Made by a program: the position numbers and the translations under genes. From Butyrivibrio sp. (GTDB lineage Bacteria > Bacillota_A > Clostridia > Lachnospirales > Lachnospiraceae), in contig JAILOW010000100.1 in assembly GCA_024690635.1 (NCBI GenBank), forward strand, positions 1 to 29,152: 29,152 bases of DNA, written 5' to 3'. The number at the start of each line of letters is the position of its first letter. Position 1 is the first letter of the stretch. Below the pieces are notes generated by a model. It searched no databases. It saw only the letters and a list, made by a program, of their open reading frames with translations, and had not been told where the DNA came from. Below, one piece after another: positions 7,465 to 14,488 of this stretch.

Positions 7465-7536
7465 AGAGCTATTCTGAACTACCTTATGGGACTTACAGGT
7501 AAGAAGGCTAAGGTTAAGGAGCTCGTTACCAGATAA
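7462..7536 (+). pseudogene. rplS: Severed in-frame C-terminus of L19
   Basis: After the TGA at 7462-7464 the rplS frame stays open for 23 codons and reads RAILNYLMGLTGKKAKVKE then LVTR before TAA. This corresponds to the conserved basic L19 tail (RRAKLYYLR...GKAAKVKER in typical members). Its preservation shows the interruption is recent, is tolerated by readthrough, or is an artefact. An ATG at 7461 overlapping the TGA is in another frame and yields only 13 residues, so reinitiation would not restore the tail. Confidence 0.85.
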
Positions 7537-7546
7537 TCAGTTTACG

Positions 7547-7582
7547 AAAGGCAGTTACTTACAAACAGTAATTGCCTTTTTT
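7547..7582 (+). terminator. Rho-independent terminator between rplS and lepB
   Basis: AGGCAGTTACT (7549-7559) pairs with AGTAATTGCCT (7567-7577), including one G-T pair, around a seven-base loop and followed by a run of six T (7577-7582). It ends 17 bases before the lepB start. With no obvious promoter after it, it probably attenuates rather than fully separates rplS from the downstream genes. Confidence 0.85.
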
Positions 7583-7599
7583 GATAGGATGGAATATTT

Positions 7600-8199
7600 A
7601 TGTTCCGAAGAAAAAGAACCCTTACTTTTCATCAGAAAAAGAAGATCATTACTCCAAAGCTGATACGGGAGATTTTTTCCTGGCTGTTTGTAACGGCTAT
7701 GGCTGTGCTTATAGCTGCTTTTTTGGTGCTGTCTTTTGGCGAGCAGGTAAAGATCATCGGCGACTCCATGGAGCCCACAATATATAACGGTCAGGGAGTC
7801 CTTGTAAACAGGCTTTTCTTTAAGATACTGAGCCCTCATAAGGGGGATATCGTAGTCTTTTTACCAAACGGTAACGTCAATTCCCATTACTATGTCAAAA
7901 GGGTCGTAGCTGTTCCGGGAGATACGGTTCAGATAACCGACGGACTTCTTTATATAAACGGAGAGCCGGCGGATGAAAAGGAAGGCACCTTTGACAAAAT
8001 GGAAGATGCAGGTATCGCCGAAAATGAGATTAAACTTGGAAGCGGCGAGTACTTTGTTCTTGGAGACAACAGAAACAGCAGTGAGGATTCCCGAAGCGCC
8101 AACATAGGTATCGTGGGAAAGAGCATGATCATCGGTGAGGCGTGGTTTAAGCTTAAAAGAAAGGAAGCTCCTGCAGGTCCTATTTTAAACAATTATTGA
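7600..8199 (+). CDS. lepB: Signal peptidase I (first copy)
   Basis: This 199-residue type I signal peptidase has a basic N-terminus, one membrane segment (about residues 25-46) and an extracytoplasmic catalytic domain. The Ser/Lys dyad is visible: Ser56 in GDSMEPT and Lys100 in YYVKRVVAVPGD; the family box GDNRNSSEDSR follows near residue 155. It removes signal peptides from exported proteins. AGGATGGA lies seven bases before the ATG. The stop codon is nine bases from the rbgA start. A second, shorter signal peptidase gene lies just beyond rbgA. Confidence 0.94.
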   Translation: MFRRKRTLTFHQKKKIITPKLIREIFSWLFVTAMAVLIAAFLVLSFGEQVKIIGDSMEPTIYNGQGVLVNRLFFKILSPHKGDIVVFLPNGNVNSHYYVKRVVAVPGDTVQITDGLLYINGEPADEKEGTFDKMEDAGIAENEIKLGSGEYFVLGDNRNSSEDSRSANIGIVGKSMIIGEAWFKLKRKEAPAGPILNNY

Positions 8200-8207
8200 G
8201 GAATATT

Positions 8208-9089
8208 ATGAATTTTCAGTGGTACCCCGGACATATGACAAAAGCTATGAGAATGATGCAGGAAAACATCAAACTCATAGATATTATCATTGAGCTGACG
8301 GATGCAAGGATCCCCTATGCAGGCCGCAATCCCGATATTGATGAGCTTGGAAAAAACAAGTTCAGGCTTGTGATACTTAACAAGGCTGATCTGGCAGATC
8401 CTGTTGTTACGGAGAAGTGGCGTGAATACTACAAGAGCCTTGGTCTTTTTGTAATGGAGATGAATTCCAAGACAGGAAACGAAGCCGGTAAGGTTAAGGA
8501 CCTTGTTCAGAATGCCTGCGCAGAAAAGATAGAAAGAGACAGAAAGCGCGGCATTGTGGGAAGACCCATAAGAGCCATGGTTGCAGGTATACCCAATGTG
8601 GGTAAGTCTACGTTTATCAACAAGCTTGCCGGAAAAGCCTCAGCAAAAACAGGTAATAAGCCCGGTGTTACCAAGGGAAAACAGTGGATTTCTCTTGGCA
8701 AGAACATGCAGCTTCTTGATACTCCCGGTGTCCTCTGGCCCAAGTTCGAGGACGAGGAAGTGGGGCTTCATCTTGCTCTTATAGGTTCCATGAATGATGA
8801 GAACCTTGATACCGTGGAGCTTTCCTGTGAACTTATTAAAATATTGGAGAGAAATTACCCCGAAGCGGTTTTAAAGAAGTATAATATTACTAAGGAGCTG
8901 ATAGAGGAGTACGAAGAGGAGCAGTATGCTACCCACGCAAGTGCCGTACTTTCTGCCATAGCTTTTAACAGAAAGTGCTTTAAGACAGGCGCAGAGCCTG
9001 ATATATCCAGGGCTGCGGGACTTCTTTTGGATGATTTCAGAAACGGAAGACTCGGAAGGATATCCCTGGAAAGACCTGAAAACAATTAA
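8208..9089 (+). CDS. rbgA: Ribosome biogenesis GTPase RbgA (YlqF)
   Basis: This circularly permuted GTPase of 293 residues shows the permuted motif order: G4 NKAD (58-61) comes before G1 GIPNVGKST (127-135) and G3 DTPG, followed by a C-terminal ANTAR-like helical region. The N-terminal WYPGHMTKAM is diagnostic for RbgA/YlqF. RbgA drives a late step of 50S assembly in Firmicutes. I chose ATG 8208 because GAGG (8199-8202) precedes it at five bases; a longer frame would need TTG at 8196, inside the lepB stop. Bacillus has the same order, rplS-rbgA-rnhB, but without signal peptidase genes on both sides. Confidence 0.95.
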   Translation: MNFQWYPGHMTKAMRMMQENIKLIDIIIELTDARIPYAGRNPDIDELGKNKFRLVILNKADLADPVVTEKWREYYKSLGLFVMEMNSKTGNEAGKVKDLVQNACAEKIERDRKRGIVGRPIRAMVAGIPNVGKSTFINKLAGKASAKTGNKPGVTKGKQWISLGKNMQLLDTPGVLWPKFEDEEVGLHLALIGSMNDENLDTVELSCELIKILERNYPEAVLKKYNITKELIEEYEEEQYATHASAVLSAIAFNRKCFKTGAEPDISRAAGLLLDDFRNGRLGRISLERPENN

Positions 9090-9111
9090 GCTTGAAAGAA
9101 GAGATGAATCC

Positions 9112-9645
9112 ATGAATAAAGTCCTGAAAGAGATACTTAGCAATCTTTTATTTTTACTGGTGGTCTTTGGCCTTACTTTTTTATTTATTACTTTTGTAGC
9201 ACAGAGAACAGAAGTAAGCGGACAGTCTATGGAGCCCACCCTTCATGACAAGGATTCTCTTTTGGTGGACAAGATCTCTTACAGATTCAGTGATCCCAAG
9301 AGATTTGATGTAGTCATCTTCCCTTATCAGTACGGAGATGGACAGTACTTTATCAAGAGACTCATTGGTCTTCCGGGCGAAAGAGTAAGGATTGATGAAG
9401 ACGGTCATATCTTTATAAACGGTGAGCTTTTAGATGAGAATTACGGCGCAGAGATCATTCTTGATCCCGGGAGAGCCGCTACCGAGATCACTCTTGGTGA
9501 TGATGAGTTCTTTGTCCTTGGAGATAACAGAAACCACAGCATGGATTCAAGGGACGTCTCCGTTGGTAATGTACACAGAAGCGTAATTATGGGTAAGGCA
9601 TTCGTCAGAATATTCCCCTTTTCTGCATTTGGGGGTATCGACTGA
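9112..9645 (+). CDS. lepB: Signal peptidase I (second copy)
   Basis: Starting at ATG 9112, this 177-residue protein has an N-terminal membrane helix (about residues 8-29), the nucleophile Ser39 in GQSMEPT and the general base Lys82 in FIKRLIGLPGE, with GDNRNHSMDSR near residue 140. The open frame extends upstream to 9031 but that part overlaps the end of rbgA and lacks membrane-protein character, so the start at 9112 with AGAAGAG upstream is preferred. It is clearly diverged from the first copy and has a shorter N-terminus. Its TGA overlaps the rnhB start by one base. Confidence 0.93.
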   Translation: MNKVLKEILSNLLFLLVVFGLTFLFITFVAQRTEVSGQSMEPTLHDKDSLLVDKISYRFSDPKRFDVVIFPYQYGDGQYFIKRLIGLPGERVRIDEDGHIFINGELLDENYGAEIILDPGRAATEITLGDDEFFVLGDNRNHSMDSRDVSVGNVHRSVIMGKAFVRIFPFSAFGGID

Positions 9646-10406
9646 TGGAGGCAATGACTCAGATAAAAAATAACCTTGTCCTTGCTGCAGGCAGGGATGA
9701 GCTCATCTCTTTTATTGAAACATACGGAAGCGATGAGCGTGCGGGGGTTAAAAAGCTTGTAGAGAGCGCAGGCAAAAAACTTGATGCTCTTGATAAAGAA
9801 ATACAGCGCATGAAAGAGATGATGAAGTATGAAAGAGAAAATGCTTCATACGGGCTTTTATGCGGGATCGATGAAGTCGGAAGGGGACCTCTTGCAGGCC
9901 CTGTCTATGCGGCTGCGGTTATTCTTCCTGCAGACTGCGATATTCTGTATCTAAATGATTCCAAGAAATTATCCGAAAAAAAGAGAGAAGAGCTTTATGA
10001 TGTGATCATGGAAAAAGCTGTTGCCGTAGGTATCGGATCTGCTTCCGAAAAGCGCATTGATGAGATAAATATCCTAAATGCCACCAAGGAAGCCATGACC
10101 ATAGCTGTAAACAGCCTTAAGGTAAAGCCGGGAGCTCTTTTGATCGATGCTCTTCATATTGAATCTTTAGAGGAATACAAGCAGATATCAATTATAAAGG
10201 GAGATGCAAAGAGCGCATCAATCGCCGCTGCCAGTATCATAGCCAAGGTTACAAGGGACCGTATCATGAAGGAGCTTTCACTTAAGTATCCTGAATACGG
10301 CTTTGATTCTAACAAGGGCTACGGCAGTGCTGATCATATTAATGCTATTAAAAAGTACGGGCCCTGCGAGATTCACAGGAGATCCTTTATAGGTAATTTT
10401 GTATGA
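9645..10406 (+). CDS. rnhB: Ribonuclease HII
   Basis: RNase HII removes ribonucleotides from DNA and RNA-DNA hybrids. The catalytic signature GIDEVGRGPLAGP starts near residue 74, with Asp76 and Glu77 as metal ligands; further motifs are LNDSKKLSEKKRE, the aspartate in LLIDALHI, and the AASIIAKVTRD segment. The first 70 residues form an N-terminal extension, as in Bacillus RnhB (255 residues). The ATG overlaps the signal peptidase stop (TGATG), and the stop overlaps the next gene by four bases. Confidence 0.96.
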   Translation: MEAMTQIKNNLVLAAGRDELISFIETYGSDERAGVKKLVESAGKKLDALDKEIQRMKEMMKYERENASYGLLCGIDEVGRGPLAGPVYAAAVILPADCDILYLNDSKKLSEKKREELYDVIMEKAVAVGIGSASEKRIDEINILNATKEAMTIAVNSLKVKPGALLIDALHIESLEEYKQISIIKGDAKSASIAAASIIAKVTRDRIMKELSLKYPEYGFDSNKGYGSADHINAIKKYGPCEIHRRSFIGNFV

Positions 10407-12145
10407 ACAATGTTTCCAATGTGACACAACAAAAACCCGTTGTATTTGTGGATGGGAACCGCGTATCCGAAGCCGGTCAGGCAGGTAAGCCTTTAGAGCT
10501 TAAAAGCGGAAGCACCATTCAGGGTACGGTTGTGTCCATTACAGATACGGAGGGAGGCAAGATCGCTGATATCAGTGTTGGCGATAATGTGATATCCGCC
10601 AAACTCCAGGAGGGAATGGGCTTAAAGGAAGGCCAGACCCTTAATTTCTCAGTAAAGACAGCTTCTTCCAACGGAGTTACCATTACTCCTTTATATGAAA
10701 ATACTTCTGTAGACCAGAGCACTCTCAAGGCTTTGACCGCTGCGGGAATCGAAATAAATAACGAAACCCTGGGAATGGTCAAAAACATGATGGAGGCCGG
10801 TCTGTCAATCGATAAGGAATCTCTTCTTGAGATGAACAGAGCCATGAACGCCAATCCCGGTGTTGGCTCCCAAACTCTCGTTGAGATGAAGAGCTTAAAC
10901 ATTCCTATATCCGAAAACAACATCACTCAGTTCGAAAGCTATAAAAACTATGAGCATCAGGTTACAAAGGCCATGGAAGACATTATGAACGAGCTTCCGC
11001 AGGCTTTTAACGAAATGACTCAGGCGGGCAACGACAAAGGGGCGGTAAGGCTTTACGGCTCTGTACTTGAGATGGTTGCAGATGAGGCTGGGGAAGAAAC
11101 GGCTCAGGCTTTGTCTGAAGGCGAAGCACTTACAGCTGAAACCGCTGAAAAGAGCGCTGTGGCAAATTCGGGTGAAGCTGAAGCTAATGACGTGGCTGTA
11201 AAAGCAGGAGCTCAGCAGGAAGCCGGTGCTGCCGATGCTTTGACAGAAAAAGATCCGGCAGGAAAGCTGGAAGATCTCATTCGTGAGGCATCCGGTGAAA
11301 GGGCCGATAATGCTCAGCAAAAGGCAGCGTCAGGATTTGACGACAGTCTTCGCAATCTTGGAGTTAAGGAAGAAACCATAGAGAAATTCAACCAGGCTGT
11401 TAAGAGCGGCGGATCTGAGCTGGCTGAAAAAGAGCTTTTAAAAGAGCTGTCAGATCTTTATAAATCCGCAGATCTTTCGGATAAGACAGAGCTTGCAGCC
11501 TGGAAAAAGGTCTTTTCAGGTGATGAATACAATAAGATCATTAAAAATGCCATGAGTGATCAGTGGCTATTAAAGCCAGATGAAGTTGAAGATAAAGAAA
11601 ACGTGGATAAGCTTTATCAGAGGCTTCAAAATCAGGTAAAGAATCTTGCTCAGGCTGTAAATACCAATCTGGGAGCTGAGTCCAAGCTCGGGCAGACAGC
11701 CAATAATCTTCAGAACAATCTGGACTTTATGAATCAGCTGAATCAGATGTTTCAGTATGTTCAGCTTCCACTTCAGATGACAGGACAAAATGCCCACGGT
11801 GATCTGTATGTTTACAGAAACAAGAACAGGAAGCTTAGTGAAGACGGATCGGTAAGTGCAGTCCTTCACCTTGATATGGAAAATCTGGGCCCTCTTGATG
11901 TATATGTAAAAATGAAGGATACGAAAGTCAGCACCAATTTCTATGTGGCTGATGAGTCGGTTATAGACCTTATTAACGAAAATATCCATATTTTGAATGA
12001 GAGGCTTGAAAAGCGCGGCTATACCATGCAGGTAAATCTAAAGCTCCATGATGAGATGGACGGGCAGGATGCTGCTGTGGATGAGATGCTGGATGTGACC
12101 AAGACACCCATTCTTTCAACCAATTCTTTTGATGCAAGGGCGTAA
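10403..12145 (+). CDS. FliK-like (YlqG-type) protein with hook-length-control C-domain
   Basis: This 580-residue protein has three visible parts. Residues about 1-110 form a beta-rich, OB-like region (GSTIQGTVVSITDTEGGKIADISVG). The middle (about 220-330) is an Ala/Glu/Gly-rich low-complexity linker. The C-terminal 100 residues (VLHLDMENLGPLDVYVKMK, then NERLEKRGYTMQVNLKLHD) resemble the Flg_hook domain of FliK. No signal peptide or membrane segment is seen. Gene order matches Bacillus ylqG, which sits between rnhB and the FlhB-like ylqH. In flagella the FliK C-domain contacts FlhB to switch export specificity, so it may partner the next gene product. The actual role of this orphan pair is unknown. 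Confidence 0.7.
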   Translation: MNNVSNVTQQKPVVFVDGNRVSEAGQAGKPLELKSGSTIQGTVVSITDTEGGKIADISVGDNVISAKLQEGMGLKEGQTLNFSVKTASSNGVTITPLYENTSVDQSTLKALTAAGIEINNETLGMVKNMMEAGLSIDKESLLEMNRAMNANPGVGSQTLVEMKSLNIPISENNITQFESYKNYEHQVTKAMEDIMNELPQAFNEMTQAGNDKGAVRLYGSVLEMVADEAGEETAQALSEGEALTAETAEKSAVANSGEAEANDVAVKAGAQQEAGAADALTEKDPAGKLEDLIREASGERADNAQQKAASGFDDSLRNLGVKEETIEKFNQAVKSGGSELAEKELLKELSDLYKSADLSDKTELAAWKKVFSGDEYNKIIKNAMSDQWLLKPDEVEDKENVDKLYQRLQNQVKNLAQAVNTNLGAESKLGQTANNLQNNLDFMNQLNQMFQYVQLPLQMTGQNAHGDLYVYRNKNRKLSEDGSVSAVLHLDMENLGPLDVYVKMKDTKVSTNFYVADESVIDLINENIHILNERLEKRGYTMQVNLKLHDEMDGQDAAVDEMLDVTKTPILSTNSFDARA

Positions 12146-12150
12146 GATAT

Positions 12151-12444
12151 ATGGCAGAAGATCAGAAAAAAATAAAGACCGCCGTTGCCCTTGGGTATGA
12201 TCCCGGTGAAGACGGAGCCCCCAAGGTTATAGCCTCCGGAAGAGGAGCGCTGGCGGAAAGGATAATTGAACAGGCAAAAGAAAACAAGATCCCTGTACAT
12301 GAAGACAGTAAGCTTGCGGATACTTTGTCCCGCCTTGAAATCGGCGAGATGATCCCTCCCGAGCTCTACGAAGTTGTGGCGGAGATCCTGGTATTTGTTG
12401 ATGCCATGGACAAGATAAAAGCAAAGGAAAAACTACATAAATAA
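12151..12444 (+). CDS. FlhB C-domain-like protein (YlqH family, EscU/YscU switch domain)
   Basis: At 97 residues this is only the cytoplasmic domain of FlhB. It starts at AVALGYDPGEDGAPKVIASGRG, and continues through ERIIEQAKENKIPV, LADTLSRLEIGEMIPPELYEVVAEIL. It has no membrane segments and lacks the NPTH autocleavage site, since the protein begins where FlhB continues after cleavage. It starts five bases after the FliK-like gene and its stop overlaps yraN by one base. Bacillus YlqH sits in the equivalent position. It is presumably a soluble binding partner of the upstream product; function is not established. Confidence 0.85.
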   Translation: MAEDQKKIKTAVALGYDPGEDGAPKVIASGRGALAERIIEQAKENKIPVHEDSKLADTLSRLEIGEMIPPELYEVVAEILVFVDAMDKIKAKEKLHK

Positions 12445-12809
12445 TGAACAACAGAAAAGTCGGGACGGGATTTGAAAGAATCGCTGCAGACCACATCAGA
12501 TCCCGCGGAGGAACAATAGTAGCCCTTAATTACAGGCTTAAAAGTGGGGAAATAGATATAATAGCAAAGGATGGTGATTACCTTTGCTTTATAGAAGTCA
12601 AATACAGGAAAAACATGGATTTCGGCGGCCCTCTTGCCGCTATCTCTTTTAAAAAGCAGCTTCAGATCTGCAAAATCTCAAAACTCTATTTGTATTTCAA
12701 TAATTACCCGTTAGATACTAAAATAAGATATGATGTAATTGCCATTTCGGGTGAGAATAAGCCTGTATCCGTTAACTGGCTGAAAAATGCCTTTGACTAC
12801 GTGGCATAA
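12444..12809 (+). CDS. YraN/UPF0102 family nuclease-fold protein
   Basis: This 121-residue protein has the UPF0102 pattern: an N-terminal GTGFERIAADHI helix, then ALNYRLKSGEIDIIAKD and FIEVKYRKN. The Glu, Asp and ExK residues of these motifs form the putative metal site of a PD-(D/E)XK-like, Holliday-junction-resolvase-type fold. Length is normal. The biochemical role of the family is poorly defined. It commonly lies next to rnhB, and here is translationally coupled to the FlhB-like gene (TAATG). Confidence 0.92.
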   Translation: MNNRKVGTGFERIAADHIRSRGGTIVALNYRLKSGEIDIIAKDGDYLCFIEVKYRKNMDFGGPLAAISFKKQLQICKISKLYLYFNNYPLDTKIRYDVIAISGENKPVSVNWLKNAFDYVA

Positions 12810-12821
12810 AAGGGGAGTTTT

Positions 12822-13694
12822 ATGGACAGTATTAAGATAAAAAGATGCAGTGACAGTAACACAATGGAGCTTCGTGAGCATAATGGCCTTAAATACCTTG
12901 TGTTTCCGGCTTTTGAAAAACTTGGGATTGTGGATCATCTTTTCAGCACAAAGCTTGGGGGAGTTTCCAAGGGATGCTGGGCGGAGTGCAATCTTTCATA
13001 TACCAGGGGAGATAACAAAGAGGCTGTTGATGAAAACTACAAAAGAGTAGCTGATGCCCTGGGGCACGGTCACAGCCTTGATGATTTTGTCTGCACCTTC
13101 CAGACCCATACCACCAATATCAAGGTGGTCACGGAAGAGGACAGGGGAAAAGGGCCTGCAAGGCTTCGGGATTATACGGATATCGACGGACTTATAACCA
13201 ATGTGCCGGGGATCATTCTTTCAACCTTTCATGCGGACTGTCCGCCGGTATTTTTGATAGACCCGAAAAAAAGGGCTATCGGTCTTGTTCACTCAGGCTG
13301 GAAGGGAACAAAGGGAGAGATAGCCAAAAAGGCTGTTGAAGCTCTTTGTGAAAACTACGGATCTGCCCCGGAGGATCTTGTATGTGCCATAGGGCCTTCC
13401 ATATGCGGTCCATGTTATGAAATAGGAAGCGACGTTGCAGATGAGTTCAGACAGAGCTTTAGTGATGAGGAGATAGAAGATAATAAGATTTTAGTTCCTT
13501 ATCCTAATGACAAATACAGGCTTTATCTGTGGAATGCCATCAGGCTGTCCCTTGAAAAAGCAGGGGTTAAGAAAGAAAACATTCATGTGTCGGATATCTG
13601 TACAAGATGCAATCCTGATCTTTTGTTTTCCCACAGAATCCACGGCGAAAACAGGGGGAATCTGGCTGCATTTTTGTCTCTGAAAACAAATTAA
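12822..13694 (+). CDS. pgeF: Peptidoglycan editing factor PgeF / purine nucleoside phosphorylase-like (YfiH, LACC1 family)
   Basis: The 290-residue protein belongs to the DUF152/YfiH family. Metal-binding residues are visible in TFHADCPPVFL (His and Cys) and LVHSGWKGT (His), and QTHTTNIKVV and GPSICGPCYEI are further family segments. Members have been described as editing muropeptide precursors (PgeF), as laccase-like enzymes, and as purine nucleoside phosphorylases/adenosine deaminases in the LACC1 lineage. GGGGAG sits five bases before the ATG. It is the last gene of the run that starts at rplS; I see no T-run terminator after it. Confidence 0.9.
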   Translation: MDSIKIKRCSDSNTMELREHNGLKYLVFPAFEKLGIVDHLFSTKLGGVSKGCWAECNLSYTRGDNKEAVDENYKRVADALGHGHSLDDFVCTFQTHTTNIKVVTEEDRGKGPARLRDYTDIDGLITNVPGIILSTFHADCPPVFLIDPKKRAIGLVHSGWKGTKGEIAKKAVEALCENYGSAPEDLVCAIGPSICGPCYEIGSDVADEFRQSFSDEEIEDNKILVPYPNDKYRLYLWNAIRLSLEKAGVKKENIHVSDICTRCNPDLLFSHRIHGENRGNLAAFLSLKTN

Positions 13695-13707
13695 CGAAAA
13701 TTCGTCT

Positions 13708-13752
13708 ATTTCTTAAGAAATCTTAAGAAATTTCGACGGTAAATCTTAAGAA
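13708..13752 (+). promoter_or_regulatory. Three TCTTAAGAA operator-like repeats before the two-component system
   Basis: TCTTAAGAA occurs at 13711-13719, 13721-13729 and 13744-13752. The first two are ten bases apart and form an 11-bp perfect inverted repeat (13708-13718 with 13721-13731, AA centre). The third starts 33 bases after the first, about three helical turns. The third abuts the -35 region, as expected for a response regulator activating its own promoter. Confidence 0.6.
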
Positions 13753-13762
13753 TTTTTTGATT

Positions 13763-13768
13763 TAATAT
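13763..13768 (+). promoter_or_regulatory. Probable -10 element of the response regulator operon
   Basis: TAATAT (13763-13768) lies in an AT-rich run 25 bases before the ATG. The -35 position (about 13740-13745, TAAATC) does not resemble TTGACA, which fits an activator-dependent promoter using the adjacent TCTTAAGAA sites. Other TA-rich hexamers nearby could serve instead. Confidence 0.4.
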
Positions 13769-13792
13769 ATATATGACATAGGTGAGGTTGCC

Positions 13793-14488
13793 ATGGAAAA
13801 TATTTTGGTTTGTGATGATGACAAGGAAATAGTTGATGCCATTGAGATATACCTTGAACAGGAAGGTTTTAAGGTTTACAAGGCATACGACGGAGAACAG
13901 GGACTTAGTATCCTTCGGAAGATGGACATTCATCTGGCTATAGTGGATATTATGATGCCTGTGCTTGACGGTATCCATATGGTAAAGGAGCTTCGAAACT
14001 TCAGTACCATCCCCGTAATCTTTTTATCAGCAAAGAGCGAGGATTCCGACAAGATCCTGGGACTTAATATCGGAGCGGATGATTATGTTACCAAGCCCTT
14101 CAATCCACTTGAGCTTGTGGCCAGAGTAAAATCCAATGTAAGGCGCTACACCAGCCTTGGAGTAGTTGTGGAAAAAGAAAACGTTTATTCCACAGGAGGT
14201 CTTGTCATTGATGACAATGCCAAGGAATGTTTCCTCTACGGAGAGAGCGTAAGGCTCACTCCCATAGAGTACAAGATCCTGGCTTTCCTTGTGAAAAATA
14301 AGGGAAAGGTTTACTCCATCGATCAGATCTATGAGCGTATATGGGGCGGCGTTTCTGTCAGAACAGACAATACCATTGCCGTTCACATACGTCATATCAG
14401 AGAAAAGATCGAAGTGGATCCAAGAGAGCCCAAATTTCTCAAGGTTGTATGGGGAGTTGGGTACAAGATTGAGGAAGATGCAAGATGA
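13793..14488 (+). CDS. OmpR/PhoB-family response regulator
   Basis: The 231-residue protein joins a receiver domain to a winged-helix DNA-binding domain. The receiver shows acidic DDD near residue 8-10, the phosphoacceptor Asp in VDIMMP (about residue 53), the Ser/Thr of FLSAKS and the Lys of DDYVTKPF. The C-terminal Trans_reg_C domain begins near residue 135 (LVIDDNAKECFLYGESVRLTPIEY) and ends with the recognition helix and wing (RTDNTIAVHIRHIREKIE). GGTGAGG precedes the ATG by six bases. It overlaps the kinase gene by four bases and probably binds the three repeats just upstream. The regulon is unknown. Confidence 0.95.
   Translation: MENILVCDDDKEIVDAIEIYLEQEGFKVYKAYDGEQGLSILRKMDIHLAIVDIMMPVLDGIHMVKELRNFSTIPVIFLSAKSEDSDKILGLNIGADDYVTKPFNPLELVARVKSNVRRYTSLGVVVEKENVYSTGGLVIDDNAKECFLYGESVRLTPIEYKILAFLVKNKGKVYSIDQIYERIWGGVSVRTDNTIAVHIRHIREKIEVDPREPKFLKVVWGVGYKIEEDAR

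Noticed and set aside
13708..13731. Terminator after pgeF
   Set aside because: The inverted repeat is AT-rich, has a two-base centre and no T-run; regulatory sites are the better reading.
13708..13752. CRISPR-like short repeats
   Set aside because: Only three copies of nine bases with irregular short spacing at a promoter; they look like operator sites.
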